From: Syntrophales bacterium
GTDB taxonomy: Bacteria > Desulfobacterota > Syntrophia > Syntrophales > UBA2210
DNA: 64,000 nt
Direction of reading: 5' to 3'
Assembly (NCBI GenBank): GCA_023228425.1
Contig: JALOBE010000007.1
Coordinates: forward strand, 1-64,000
The notes beneath the pieces were generated by a model that saw nothing but the letters and a program-made list of their open reading frames with translations, ran no database searches and was not told the DNA's origin. The translations under genes and the position numbers were made by a program. Below, piece by piece: positions 51,935 through 61,429 of the stretch; position 1 is the first letter of the stretch; each line of letters begins with the position of its first letter.

Positions 51935-54361
51935 GTGTTTGTAAACGTAGCCATACCTTCGGGATCGGGCGGAATATTCACCTACTCAGTTCCGAAGAAC
52001 ATGACGCTTCCGGTTTCGCTGGGGAAGCGGGTTCTCGTACCTTTCGGAAGCCGCCGGCTCACGGGATACATTGTTGAAGTCCTGGATCAGGCCCCCCGGG
52101 AAAACCTCAGGGACATCCTGGACATTCTCGACAGCGAACCCCTTTTCGAAGAAAAAGACCTCTCATTTTACATCTGGGCTTCCCGGTATTACCTCCGGCC
52201 GCTGGGCAAAGCACTCGGCGGCATGCTGCCTCCCGGAATCGACGTCAAAAGCCAACGCTGGGTCACCGTTGTGCCCAAAGAAACCGCTTCCCGTGAGGAC
52301 CTTCTGACGGACGAACAGCAGACTCTCCTGGCCCTGCTGCGGACATTCCCCCGGGGCAGGGCAATCCGGTCCCTGAAGAGAGTCATGAAAGGGTCTTCAC
52401 TGGACCGGAACCTGAATGATCTCGCCGGTCTGGGATGTATCACCATCGAAGATCGGTTGTCTGTTCCGAGAACGAGCAAGAAGATCGAAACCATCCTTCG
52501 CCCCGTGACCGATCCGCCGCAGAATGTGAAGCTCACAGACAGGCAGCGCTCCATCATGAATCTGGTCCAGGAGCGGCGGGACTGCAGCCTCTCCTTCCTC
52601 GCGACCCGCTTCGGCCGGGCCGCCGACACGGTGCGGGCCCTCGAAAAGAAGGGGCTCCTGGTCCGGGAAGAACGGGAAACCTGGCGCATCCCCGACCCTC
52701 CCCCGCTGTATTGTTCATCATCAAAGGAGATCATCCTGAACGACGACCAGGAAGCGGCGCTGGGGTCAATTACCGGCGCCATGGACGGAGGAAGTTACGT
52801 TCCCTTTCTGCTCCACGGAGTTACAGGGAGCGGCAAAACGGAGATATACCTGCGAGCCATCGCGAAGGCACTCGAATCGGGAGGCAGCGCTCTTCTCATG
52901 GTTCCGGAAATCGGTCTCACGGGCCAACTGCTCAATCGGGTCCGGGAACGTTTCGATAGCGGCCTGCTCGCGGTATTCCACAGCGGTCTGTCCGATGGAG
53001 AACGGTATGACCAGTGGCGCCTGGTAAGACGGGGCGACGCGAGGATTCTCCTGGGTACCCGGTCGGCTGTTTTCGTTCCCATGAAGAACCTGCGCCTCAT
53101 CGTCGTCGACGAGGAGCACGACACGTCATACAAACAGGACGATCGCATGCCCTACAACGCGAGGGACCTGGCGATCGTGAGAGCCGGCATGAGTTCAGCC
53201 GTCGTCGTTCTGGGTTCGGCAACGCCGGACATTCAGACCTATCACAACACCCTGCACAAGGGTTTCCGCTACCTGGAACTTCCCAGAAGGGTGGAAAACC
53301 GGAGTCTCCCCGAGATACAGATCGTCGACATGAGGGAACCCGACGTCAGACGGGGGAAGGATCTCCTGATATCGAAACCGTTGTTGAAGGCCTTGGAAGA
53401 CACCCTGTCAGCGGGAAAACAGTCGATGCTCCTACTCAACCGTAGGGGATTCGCCACCTTCCTCTTCTGTCTTGACTGCGGCCACGTCTTCACCTGTCGC
53501 AACTGCTCCGTTACCATGACCCACCACATGAATCTCAACAGACTCAAGTGTCATTACTGCGACTACGCCGTGAAAGCGCCTCCATTGTGCCCGAACTGCC
53601 GGGGTACCCGGATCCACAGCTTCGGGGCGGGAACGGAAAAGCTGTACCAGGAAGTGGCATCCCTGGTACCGCAGGCACGAATCGCCAGGCTCGACAGCGA
53701 TATCGCTTCCGGCCGGGGAGTCTATGAACGCGTCCTTTCGGCTCTTGACCGCCGGGAAATAGACATACTGATCGGCACCCAGATGATCGCCAAGGGTCAC
53801 GATTTCCCCCATGTCACCCTGGTGGGTGTCGTGTCCGCCGACAGTTCTCTGAACATTCCCGATTTCAGGGCCGCCGAAAGAACCTTCCAGCTCCTGGTCC
53901 AGGTGTCCGGTCGGGGAGGACGGGGAGAATCTCCGGGCCTGGTTCTGATCCAGACACTGAACCCCGGAAACGCGGCCCTCGTCAGAGCTCGAAGCCATGA
54001 TTACCGGGGGTTCTACGATGACGAACTCGCCACGCGGCGCGATCTGCGCTTTCCTCCCTTCTCACGCCTGGTAAACCTGCGCGTCGTGTCGAAAAGGGAA
54101 GAACGGGCGGCAGAGCTGGCCGGAGCCCTGGCCGCGTCCGCCCGGACCCGTATTGACGCCCTGGGGGGAAAGGGAGGACTCTCGCTTCTCGGTCCGGCGG
54201 AACCGCTTCATTCCCGTATCCGGGGAATCTACAGGCGACACCTTCTGCTGAAAGGAACAGACGGCACCATGCTTCGCGATCTGGCACTGGCCCTCCTCGA
54301 GGAGGCCGGGCGGGCGGCATCGGATATAAAATGCGATGTTGATCCACTGAACTTCATGTGA
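51935..54361 (+). CDS. priA: Primosomal replication protein N' (PriA)
   Basis: 808 residues. The N-terminal 3'-OH-binding domain starts FVNVAIPSGSGGIFTYSVP. It is followed by the helicase with Walker A GVTGSGKTEIYLRAIAKA, VVDEEHDTSYKQ, the zinc-binding region (CLDCGHVFTCRNC, CHYC, CPNC) and GTQMIAKGHDFPHVTLVGVV. PriA restarts collapsed replication forks. The GTG at 51935 is chosen because homologues begin M-FVNVA; a TTG at 51905 is upstream. Neither has a clear ribosome site. It lies 68 bases after dksA. Confidence 0.95.
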   Translation: MFVNVAIPSGSGGIFTYSVPKNMTLPVSLGKRVLVPFGSRRLTGYIVEVLDQAPRENLRDILDILDSEPLFEEKDLSFYIWASRYYLRPLGKALGGMLPPGIDVKSQRWVTVVPKETASREDLLTDEQQTLLALLRTFPRGRAIRSLKRVMKGSSLDRNLNDLAGLGCITIEDRLSVPRTSKKIETILRPVTDPPQNVKLTDRQRSIMNLVQERRDCSLSFLATRFGRAADTVRALEKKGLLVREERETWRIPDPPPLYCSSSKEIILNDDQEAALGSITGAMDGGSYVPFLLHGVTGSGKTEIYLRAIAKALESGGSALLMVPEIGLTGQLLNRVRERFDSGLLAVFHSGLSDGERYDQWRLVRRGDARILLGTRSAVFVPMKNLRLIVVDEEHDTSYKQDDRMPYNARDLAIVRAGMSSAVVVLGSATPDIQTYHNTLHKGFRYLELPRRVENRSLPEIQIVDMREPDVRRGKDLLISKPLLKALEDTLSAGKQSMLLLNRRGFATFLFCLDCGHVFTCRNCSVTMTHHMNLNRLKCHYCDYAVKAPPLCPNCRGTRIHSFGAGTEKLYQEVASLVPQARIARLDSDIASGRGVYERVLSALDRREIDILIGTQMIAKGHDFPHVTLVGVVSADSSLNIPDFRAAERTFQLLVQVSGRGGRGESPGLVLIQTLNPGNAALVRARSHDYRGFYDDELATRRDLRFPPFSRLVNLRVVSKREERAAELAGALAASARTRIDALGGKGGLSLLGPAEPLHSRIRGIYRRHLLLKGTDGTMLRDLALALLEEAGRAASDIKCDVDPLNFM

Positions 54362-54415
54362 TGTCCTTCAAAAAAAACCGTCCGCGACGGTTCCGGGCCG
54401 GCCCTGTCGAAATGG

Positions 54416-54444
54416 TTGCTTTTCAACACGTTGCCCCGTATAAT
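54416..54444 (+). promoter_or_regulatory. Sigma70 promoter of the DUF1846 gene
   Basis: TTGCTT (54416-54421), a 17-base spacer and a perfect TATAAT (54439-54444). Confidence 0.8.
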
Positions 54445-54512
54445 CCGACCGTCCCCGGCACAGGACACGCAAACCGGGGGACTCTCACCACTGAAAGAAC
54501 GCGGGGAACAGC

Positions 54513-56030
54513 ATGAAGGACAGAACGGGATTTGACAACGAGAAGTACATCAGTGAGCAGCAGGCAGAAATCCTGAAGCGGGTTGAACGCTTCAACAACA
54601 AGCTCTATCTCGAATTCGGCGGCAAGCTTCTCTATGATTTTCACGCGGCCCGCGTTCTGCCCGGATATGACCCCAACGTGAAGATGAGGCTGCTCCAGCA
54701 GCTGAAAGACAAGGCGGACATCCTGCTGTGCATCTACGCGGGCGATATAGAACGCAAGAAAATCCGTGCCGATTTCGGCATTACCTACGACTCGGACACG
54801 CTCAAGCTGATAGATACCATACGGTCCTGGGGACTTGACATTCTGGGCGTTGTCATAACCCGCTTCGACCATCAGCCAGCCGCCGTGGTTTTCAAGAACA
54901 AGCTCGAACGACGGGGCATCCGGGTTTACACACACCGGCACACGGCTGGATACCCAACGGACATCGATCTTATAGTCAGTGACCGGGGCTATGGAGCAAA
55001 CAGCTACATAGAGACTACGAAACCCCTGGTCATCGTCACCGGCCCCGGTCCCGGGAGCGGAAAGCTGGCGACCTGCCTTTCCCAGCTCTACCACGACTAC
55101 CGGCGGGGCATCCAATCGGGATACGCGAAATTTGAAACATTCCCTGTCTGGAATCTGCCTCTCAAGCATGCCGTCAACGTCGCCTACGAAGCGGCGACAG
55201 CCGACCTGAAGGATTTCAATCTCATCGATCCCTTCCATCTTGACGCCTACGAGATGAAGGCCGTCAATTACAACCGGGACGTCGATGTGTTTCCCGTACT
55301 CAAGCGGATCCTGGAAAAAATCACCGGTGGTCAATCCTTTTACCGGTCTCCCACGGACATGGGAGTAAACCGGGTCGGCTTTGCCATCACCGATATGGAC
55401 CTCACCATCGAGGCGGCCAAGCAGGAACTGGTACGGCGTTACTTCCGTTACCGGTGCGAATATGTCATGGGGTTTCTCGAAAAGGACACCGTACAGCGGG
55501 TCGAGCTGTTCATGAATGCTTTCGGCATTCATCCGGAGTACCGGAGGGTTGTCGTACCCGCCCGGAATGCGGCGAACCAGGCCCGTGACATGAACAAGGG
55601 CAACAAGGGCATCTTCTGCGGAGCATCCATGGAACTGCGGGACGGAACAATCGTAACGGGCAACAACTCACCCCTGCTCCATGCCGCCTCGAGCCTGGTG
55701 TTGCACGCCATCAAACATCTCGCCGAAATACCACCGAAAATCAAACTGCTGACCCCGGCGATCACCGATTCCGTCAGGAAACTCAAGACGCAGGTTCTCA
55801 AGGAAGAATCGGTGAGTCTCGACGTGAATGAAGTGCTCATCGCACTGAGTATCGGGGCCTCGGCAAACTCGGCGGCTCAACTCGCCCTGGACAGGCTGAA
55901 GGAACTCGAGGGTTGTGAGGTTCACATAACCCACATACCCACACCGGGTGATGACGCGGGCCTGAGGCGGCTGGGAGTCAATCTCACCAGCGATCCGAAC
56001 TTTTCGACTACGAACCTCTTCGTGCCGTAA
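54513..56030 (+). CDS. DUF1846 family protein
   Basis: 505 residues, full family length. Typical blocks are TGFDNEKYISEQQAEILKR, EFGGKLLYDFHAARVLPGY, VIVTGPGPGSGKLATCLSQL and the C-terminal GDDAGLRRLGVNLTSDPNFS. The P-loop-like GPGPGSGK suggests nucleotide binding. DUF1846 proteins are conserved in many anaerobes and Firmicutes and are structurally related to ATP-dependent proteins, but no function is established. It has a perfect TATAAT promoter. Converges on the dynamin-like gene. Confidence 0.92.
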   Translation: MKDRTGFDNEKYISEQQAEILKRVERFNNKLYLEFGGKLLYDFHAARVLPGYDPNVKMRLLQQLKDKADILLCIYAGDIERKKIRADFGITYDSDTLKLIDTIRSWGLDILGVVITRFDHQPAAVVFKNKLERRGIRVYTHRHTAGYPTDIDLIVSDRGYGANSYIETTKPLVIVTGPGPGSGKLATCLSQLYHDYRRGIQSGYAKFETFPVWNLPLKHAVNVAYEAATADLKDFNLIDPFHLDAYEMKAVNYNRDVDVFPVLKRILEKITGGQSFYRSPTDMGVNRVGFAITDMDLTIEAAKQELVRRYFRYRCEYVMGFLEKDTVQRVELFMNAFGIHPEYRRVVVPARNAANQARDMNKGNKGIFCGASMELRDGTIVTGNNSPLLHAASSLVLHAIKHLAEIPPKIKLLTPAITDSVRKLKTQVLKEESVSLDVNEVLIALSIGASANSAAQLALDRLKELEGCEVHITHIPTPGDDAGLRRLGVNLTSDPNFSTTNLFVP

Positions 56031-56074
56031 ACCGTAACGCGAGACAGGCAGGGACGGTTTCCCCCGGCATGTCT

Positions 56075-58342
56075 TCAGCCAGTCCGCAGCATTTCTTCGA
56101 TCCGCCGGATGCGTTCCAGGGCTCGATCTGCCTGTGTCTCAAGGTCGACCACCATCCTGACGGTTCTGTCCTTGAGATCCTGATTCTGCTCCGCGAGAGA
56201 CGCCAGTTCCGACATGTCGACTGAAAACACCCTGAACCGGTCGACAATCGTGTCGTAGATTTCCCCGGCCATGGTATCGGTAAACAGGAAGAGGTGGTGG
56301 AACTTGAGCCGTTCCTTGTAATCACCGATGGTGAAGGCAAGAGACGAACCGGTCTCTTTCTTGATCCGGTTCAGGGCGTCGCCGAGGGCTGAAAGTACGT
56401 CCTGGTTCACACTCTCCCCGCCCTGCCTCCTGAAGATTTTCCTGATGGCCCTGATCCCCCTGTACACACCGAACCTGACGATAGCACCGGCCCGCATGTC
56501 GGCGCCGAAGTGGAGAGCGGTCAGAAAAGACGGCATAGCCGGATGGGCTGATTTCTTTATGCCCGCCGGCGTTATCGCCATTGAGCGGCCTCCTCCCCCC
56601 TCCGAACTGATGCCGAACTGCCCGAGTATTGCCGCGCGCTGGTCACAGGCCTCCTTCACCAGCTCATCGTGAAGACCTATGACGGAATCGAAGATACCCT
56701 CGATCTTTTTTTCCTCCTCCCGGATGAAAGACACCAGCCGGGGATTGATTTTTTCCACGATGTACCGTTCGAGGGATTCCCGGAACTCCTGAAAGAGGGA
56801 GTAGAGGTGCGCTTGAAAGAGGGAATAGAGGTGCGCTGAAAAGCCTTCTTCGGGCATGTTCTTGACCCTGCCGCGCAGGTCCACCGTGTAGCGGTCCAAA
56901 AAATCCCGCATATCCAGTGAAAGTTCGCCGAATCGCGGGTCCAGGAGCCGCTCCACGTCATCGTCGATGACGGCTTTGATCCTGACAGACCGGCCGTCAA
57001 GGGAGTCCTTGATGACAACCTTCTGTTCCTCGAGCCTGCGATGCGTCTCCCGAAGGGATTCAACGGCCCTCCGGGCTTCATCCAGGTCCCCGGAAAGAAC
57101 CTTTCTGTTAAAAGCGCTCCATTCGCGAAGGTTTTCCGCCGCCGTGGACAGGCGATCGATGTGGTTTTTCAGGAGGTAGAAAACCCGGTCCCGCTGAAGC
57201 CTGGTTTCAAGAACCGAGAGAAAGCGGTCCTGTTCCCTGTCGGAGAACGCCGCCATCTCCACGTCCCTTTTCCATTGTTCCAGACGGAGGACCTCCTTCT
57301 CCGGAAGACCGGGCTCGATGGCTCTGAAAAGAGTAAAGAGAGCCGAAAACACGAACACATCCGGCTCTTCCACGATGATGGAAAGCTCTTCTTTCACGCG
57401 CCCCGCGACGTTTTCCAGGTCCTCCAGGTCGGTGTGTTCGGTGAAATCGGAATTCAGCACAAAGAGGAGGGTGTCGGAAAACCCCATCTCCCTTATGAGG
57501 GACAGAAAGCTGATGTCCGCGCGGCGCACGCCTGTTCTGCTGCTGATCACGTATATGATGAGATTGGTCCTGAGCAGATACTCCTGTATCATCGCCAGGT
57601 GGCGCGGGTTGATGGAATCAACTCCCTGGCAGTCCCCTATTTCCGTGTAGTCGTCAAGAAATCCGCCGACGGGAACCTTGAGAAGGAGGTCTTTGAGATA
57701 GACAGCCAACGAGTCTTCTCCCGCAAAATTCCGGTGCCGGGCAAATCGGGTCTCACCTTCGAATCTTTGAACCGTCGATTCCTCGGCAAGCATGTGCCGG
57801 ACCCTGTCGTAGCCCTTCACATAGGACCTGAGCAGGGCGATTTTCGAATCCATGGCCTCCGTTCCCAAAACCTGCGTCCTGTCGAGAGAGGCCAGGTCCT
57901 GGTCAAGTTCGTTTCGCTCCCGGTCGTTCCTGATGTCAAAGGGTGCAGTGCGGGTCTTTTCGCTGGAAGCGGGAAAGAGAATCAATGCCTTGTTTATTTC
58001 GTCATTGATCTCATCCCAGCTTTTCATGTCCAGGACCGCTTCCAGGCGGGGGCTTTTTCGAACCCTCGTTATGATGGAGGTCATGACCCCCGCCCCTCTC
58101 TTGAGATAGTCCCGGCCAACGAGAGCGTTTATAAAGGTGCTTTTCCCCGACTTTATGGCTCCCACCACGGCCACCCGAATAAGCTGATCGTCGAGCTGTT
58201 CCGCCAGGGACTTGACGATCTGCTCCCACTCCCGGAGCGGGCCGGAGGAAAGACCGGGGATGGAACGGGCCTGCCCGAGGAATGACAGCACATCTTCGGT
58301 AACGCCTGATACATCCTTCTTGCTGATATCGGGAGAAATCAT
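56075..58342 (-). CDS. Dynamin-family GTPase
   Basis: 755 residues from the ATG at 58342, with AAAGGA seven bases before. The G1 loop is VVGAIKSGKSTFINALVG near 59-76, switch II is GDCQGVDSINPRH where dynamins have DxPG, and the G4 region is LFVLNSDFTEHTD rather than the classic [NT]KxD, so nucleotide specificity is not certain. A long helical part with charged coiled coils follows (DLETQADRALERIRRIEEML at the end). Bacterial dynamin-like proteins remodel membranes or resist membrane stress and phage, but often act in pairs; only one gene is seen. There is an in-frame duplication of AHLYSLFQ at 56791-56838. Confidence 0.85.
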   Translation of the reverse strand: MISPDISKKDVSGVTEDVLSFLGQARSIPGLSSGPLREWEQIVKSLAEQLDDQLIRVAVVGAIKSGKSTFINALVGRDYLKRGAGVMTSIITRVRKSPRLEAVLDMKSWDEINDEINKALILFPASSEKTRTAPFDIRNDRERNELDQDLASLDRTQVLGTEAMDSKIALLRSYVKGYDRVRHMLAEESTVQRFEGETRFARHRNFAGEDSLAVYLKDLLLKVPVGGFLDDYTEIGDCQGVDSINPRHLAMIQEYLLRTNLIIYVISSRTGVRRADISFLSLIREMGFSDTLLFVLNSDFTEHTDLEDLENVAGRVKEELSIIVEEPDVFVFSALFTLFRAIEPGLPEKEVLRLEQWKRDVEMAAFSDREQDRFLSVLETRLQRDRVFYLLKNHIDRLSTAAENLREWSAFNRKVLSGDLDEARRAVESLRETHRRLEEQKVVIKDSLDGRSVRIKAVIDDDVERLLDPRFGELSLDMRDFLDRYTVDLRGRVKNMPEEGFSAHLYSLFQAHLYSLFQEFRESLERYIVEKINPRLVSFIREEEKKIEGIFDSVIGLHDELVKEACDQRAAILGQFGISSEGGGGRSMAITPAGIKKSAHPAMPSFLTALHFGADMRAGAIVRFGVYRGIRAIRKIFRRQGGESVNQDVLSALGDALNRIKKETGSSLAFTIGDYKERLKFHHLFLFTDTMAGEIYDTIVDRFRVFSVDMSELASLAEQNQDLKDRTVRMVVDLETQADRALERIRRIEEMLRTG
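56791..56838 (-). repeat. Tandem 24-bp in-frame duplication inside the dynamin-like gene
   Basis: GAAAGAGGGAGTAGAGGTGC at 56791 (then GCTT) is repeated as GAAAGAGGGAATAGAGGTGC at 56815 (then GCTG). The protein reads AHLYSLFQAHLYSLFQ. Two base differences show that the copies have begun to diverge. Confidence 0.9.
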
Positions 58343-58553
58343 GGTGTGTTCCTTTGTGAAAGTCCTTGGCCGGTACCGAATAAAAAACCGGTTCGACAGG
58401 TACGGACCGGACCCAAAATTGTTGGAAGTGTAGGAAAAATACTGTTCCATGTAAAGAAAAAAGGTTCTCCGGTCCCGCCGGAGGGATGCAAGTACCGGCA
58501 CCACCGGAGAAAGACCCGGTTATCAGCGGGAGGATCGGTGGGACGGCAGGGGG

Positions 58554-58582
58554 TTGACAGAGGTATTACATTGTAGTACATC
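58554..58582 (+). promoter_or_regulatory. Promoter with palindromic operator, RHH-znu operon
   Basis: TTGACA (58554-58559), a 17-base spacer and TACATC (58577-58582). The palindrome GTATTACA-T-TGTAGTAC (58563-58579; 7 of 8 arm positions match) covers the spacer and overlaps the -10 box, where a bound repressor would block RNA polymerase. It lies 33 bases before the RHH gene ATG. Confidence 0.6.
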
Positions 58583-58611
58583 TTCGAAAAAATTGTCGGC
58601 AGGACATGTCC

Positions 58612-58869
58612 ATGAAAAAAAAAGAAGGCATCATAACTTTCAAGGTGGATGAAGACCTGATGAGATTGCTCAGGAACGTTCCCAATCGATCCGAGTTCAT
58701 TCGAAAGGCCCTCGTTCAGGCCTTCGGAAGTGTGTGCCCTCTCTGCGGTGGTAACGGAATGCTCACGCCCAGCCAATACAGCCACTGGGAAACTTTTTCC
58801 GGCGGACATTCGGTTGAAGTGTGCAGCCACTGCAACGAGAACTATCTGGTCTGTTCCCGTGAACACTGA
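58612..58869 (+). CDS. Ribbon-helix-helix protein with Cys/His metal-site tail; candidate zinc-uptake regulator
   Basis: 85 residues. Residues 6-38 fit a ribbon-helix-helix DNA-binding fold (IITFKVDEDLMRLLRN, RSEFIRKALVQAF). The C-terminal half has Cys42, Cys45, Cys71, Cys74, Cys81 and His58, His66, His73, His85, spaced as CPLCGG and CSHC; a zinc-binding domain is very likely. The ATG at 58612 is seven bases after AGGA. It is followed 17 bases later by the ABC zinc-uptake operon, and a palindrome lies in its own promoter. Autoregulated, metal-dependent repression is the inferred role. It is not NikR (no NikR metal-binding ACT-like domain) and not a Fur-family Zur. Confidence 0.7.
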   Translation: MKKKEGIITFKVDEDLMRLLRNVPNRSEFIRKALVQAFGSVCPLCGGNGMLTPSQYSHWETFSGGHSVEVCSHCNENYLVCSREH

Positions 58870-58886
58870 AGAAAGGACAGGCTACA

Positions 58887-59825
58887 GTGTGTTCGATCGG
58901 GTTTAACCGGCTCATATCCATACTATTTCTTCTCTGCGGATTCGTTCTGGGGAGCTCCTCCGAGGCAAGGACGGACAGGCTGGAGGTGTTCGTCAGTATT
59001 CCTCCCCAGGTCTGTTTCGTTGAACGCATCGGGAAACCCGTGGTAAACGTCAGCACTCTCGTCAGCCCGGGCCACTCTCCCCATACCTATGAACCGACAC
59101 CAAAGCAGATGGCCGCCCTCGGCAGGGCGGAGATTTATTTTCGTACAGGTGTAACCTTCGAACGGCAACTGGTTGAAAAAATCGGGCCTCTGTTCCCGGA
59201 TCTGGCGGTGGTGGACACGCGAAAGGGGGTCCCCCTGCTTTACTTCGATGCCGACGGCCACGACCACTCCGATCGCGATGTCGACCCTCATGTCTGGCTT
59301 GACCCGAAACGGGTCAAGATCCAGGCGGCTGCCATCTGTGACGCCCTGGTAAAAGCCAGGCCGGCCCATGAAGATCTGTTCAGAGCAAATCTTGGCGAAT
59401 TTCTCGAAGACCTGAGTCGCGTTGACGCAACCATTTCACGGCTCCTCGCTCCCCTGGAAGGCGAGGCCATGTATGTTTATCACCCGGCTTTCGGCTATTT
59501 TGCCGATTCCTACGGGCTCAGGCAGATTGCCATAGAAAGCGACGGCAAGGAACCCGGTCCCCGACAGTTGGCCGCATTGATTCAACAAGCCGCGAAGGAC
59601 GGAGTCCGTGTCATTTTCATTCAATCCCGGTTCGCCGCGGGCTATGCCGAAACCTTGTCCCGGGAAATCGGGGCCTCCGTGGTTCCCCTTGACCCTCTCG
59701 CCGAGGATTATCTTGAAAACCTTGAACGCAGCGCGCAGATAATCAGGCGGGGCCTCATGCCCCGTTCGCCCTCAGGGGGCATCGAAAACGACAGAGACGC
59801 AGGCACGGAAAAAGAACATGAATAG
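58887..59825 (+). CDS. znuA: Zinc/manganese ABC transporter substrate-binding protein (ZnuA-like)
   Basis: 312 residues from a GTG with GAAAGGA nine bases before. Signal peptide, then the cluster A-I fold with metal ligands in PGHSPHTYEPTPKQM, VDPHVWLDPKR and YHPAFGYFADSYGL. A short His-rich loop DADGHDHSDRD lies before the second ligand, as in zinc-specific members. It captures Zn2+ (possibly Mn2+) in the periplasm for the ABC transporter encoded next. Its last codons overlap the ATPase gene. Confidence 0.9.
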   Translation: MCSIGFNRLISILFLLCGFVLGSSSEARTDRLEVFVSIPPQVCFVERIGKPVVNVSTLVSPGHSPHTYEPTPKQMAALGRAEIYFRTGVTFERQLVEKIGPLFPDLAVVDTRKGVPLLYFDADGHDHSDRDVDPHVWLDPKRVKIQAAAICDALVKARPAHEDLFRANLGEFLEDLSRVDATISRLLAPLEGEAMYVYHPAFGYFADSYGLRQIAIESDGKEPGPRQLAALIQQAAKDGVRVIFIQSRFAAGYAETLSREIGASVVPLDPLAEDYLENLERSAQIIRRGLMPRSPSGGIENDRDAGTEKEHE

Positions 59826-60576
59826 TCATCCCGCCATTGAAATCAGCAATGTCTTTTTCGACTACAACGGAGTTCCTGTTCTTGAGAAGGTGACTCTCAG
59901 CATCGAGAAAGGGGATTTTGTCTCCATCGTCGGCCCCAACGGCGGAGGAAAGACAACGCTCATCAAGCTTATACTGGGACTTCTTGTCCCCCGGGAAGGA
60001 ACCGTCAGGGTCTTCGGCCGGTCTCCGCTTACCATCCGCCATGCTATCGGGTACATGCCCCAGGCGCCGTCCCTGGATCCCCGGTTCCCTGTCACCGTGA
60101 CGGACGTGGTATCCATGGGACTGCTGGGTACGCACCGGTCCCTCGGCTTTTCCCAGAGAAGCAGCCGGGACCGGATTGTGGAGGCCCTCGGCAAGCTGGG
60201 CGTGGAGTCTCTTCAAGACAGCCCCTTCTCAGAGCTGTCGGGGGGCCAGCGCCAGCGTGTACTTATCGCCCGGGCCCTGGTGAAGAATCCGGAACTGCTT
60301 ATTCTCGATGAACCGACGTCAAGCGTCGACATCGTTGCCGAACAGGCACTGTTCGACATGCTCGACGAACTCAACAGGGTCATGACCATCGTCGTTGTAA
60401 GCCACGACGTCGGTTTCGTATCTCATTATGTAAAAACCGTCGCCTGCGTCAATCGCCGTGTCGTCGTTCATCCAACCAGCGAGATAACGGGAGAAATCAT
60501 CAGTGAAATCTACGGCGCCGACGTGCGCATGATCCGCCACGATGAAACAAGCTCTGAACGAGGCTGCCGTGTTTGA
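59818..60576 (+). CDS. znuC: Zinc/manganese ABC transporter ATPase (ZnuC-like)
   Basis: 252 residues. Walker A GPNGGGKTTLIKLILG near 39-54, signature LSGGQRQRVLIARAL, Walker B LLILDEPTSSVD and a switch His in VVSHDVGFV. It powers metal uptake through the permease encoded next. It overlaps znuA by 8 bases and znuB by 35 bases, so the three are translated as one unit. Confidence 0.93.
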   Translation: MNSHPAIEISNVFFDYNGVPVLEKVTLSIEKGDFVSIVGPNGGGKTTLIKLILGLLVPREGTVRVFGRSPLTIRHAIGYMPQAPSLDPRFPVTVTDVVSMGLLGTHRSLGFSQRSSRDRIVEALGKLGVESLQDSPFSELSGGQRQRVLIARALVKNPELLILDEPTSSVDIVAEQALFDMLDELNRVMTIVVVSHDVGFVSHYVKTVACVNRRVVVHPTSEITGEIISEIYGADVRMIRHDETSSERGCRV

Positions 60577-61429
60577 ATTCTTTACCGACCTCGCAGACTA
60601 TCGCTTCCTCCAGCATGCCCTTCTGACGGGCCTCCTGGCCAGCGTCGCCTGTGGAATCATTGGAAGTTACGTGGTTACCCGCCGCATAACCTACATCGCC
60701 GGAAGCATCGCCCATTCCGTTCTCGGCGGACTCGGCGCAGCCCGGTACGCCCAGGTCGTTCACGGGTGGCACTGGTTCAATCCCCTGTACGGTGCCATCG
60801 CCGCGGCCGTCGCGGCGGCTGTCATCATCGGGGCCGTAAGTCTCTATGCGCGGGAGCGGGAAGACACTGTCATCGGAGCCATGTGGGCCATCGGAATGTC
60901 GGCGGGAATTCTTTTCATATTTAAAACACCGGGATATGACCAGGATCTCATGAGTTATCTTTTCGGAAACATCCTCATGGTTTCCGCCAATGACCTCCGG
61001 CTGATAGCCATGCTCGACCTGGTGATCGTTGCTCTGACCCTGGTGTTTTACAGGACGTTCCTCGCTGTCTGCTTCGATGAGGAATTCGCCCGACTACAGG
61101 GCGTTCCGGTGGAACGCTACTATCTTCTCCTGCTCTGCATGACGGCACTTACGGTGGTTCTTCTCGTGACGGTGGTCGGCATAGTCATGGTGATAGCCCT
61201 CCTGACCATTCCGGTTGCCATAGCGGGGAACGCCGTCCGACGGCTGGGAAGCCTCATGATCCTGTCGGGTATCCTGACGGCCTGCTTCACCACCGGCGGC
61301 CTGGTTATAAGCTACAGCGCCGATCTTCCGGCAGGCGCAACCACGATCATCATTGCCGGAGGCATTTATTTTTGTGTCCTTGTTCTTACCGGGGTCTTGC
61401 CTCCTCCGCGTTTCGGGAAAACCCGCTGA
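60542..61429 (+). CDS. znuB: Zinc/manganese ABC transporter permease (ZnuB-like)
   Basis: 295 residues with about eight membrane helices (ALLTGLLASVACGIIGSYVV, VVLLVTVVGIVMVIALLTIP), as in ABC-3 family metal permeases; YVVTRRITYIAGSIAHSVLGG, one of its conserved regions, is shared here. It forms the transmembrane channel for the metal. Its ATG lies in the end of znuC (35-base overlap) with no clear ribosome site, implying coupled translation. Confidence 0.92.
   Translation: MKQALNEAAVFEFFTDLADYRFLQHALLTGLLASVACGIIGSYVVTRRITYIAGSIAHSVLGGLGAARYAQVVHGWHWFNPLYGAIAAAVAAAVIIGAVSLYAREREDTVIGAMWAIGMSAGILFIFKTPGYDQDLMSYLFGNILMVSANDLRLIAMLDLVIVALTLVFYRTFLAVCFDEEFARLQGVPVERYYLLLLCMTALTVVLLVTVVGIVMVIALLTIPVAIAGNAVRRLGSLMILSGILTACFTTGGLVISYSADLPAGATTIIIAGGIYFCVLVLTGVLPPPRFGKTR

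Noticed and set aside
54370..54392. Hairpin AACCGTC/GACGGTT with an A run before it (terminator shape on the minus strand)
   Set aside because: No minus-strand transcription unit is seen to its right; it may help end priA transcription but lacks a T run in that direction.
54423..55532. 369-codon minus-strand frame
   Set aside because: Shadow of the DUF1846 gene.
57041..58285. 414-codon plus-strand frame
   Set aside because: Shadow of the dynamin-like gene.
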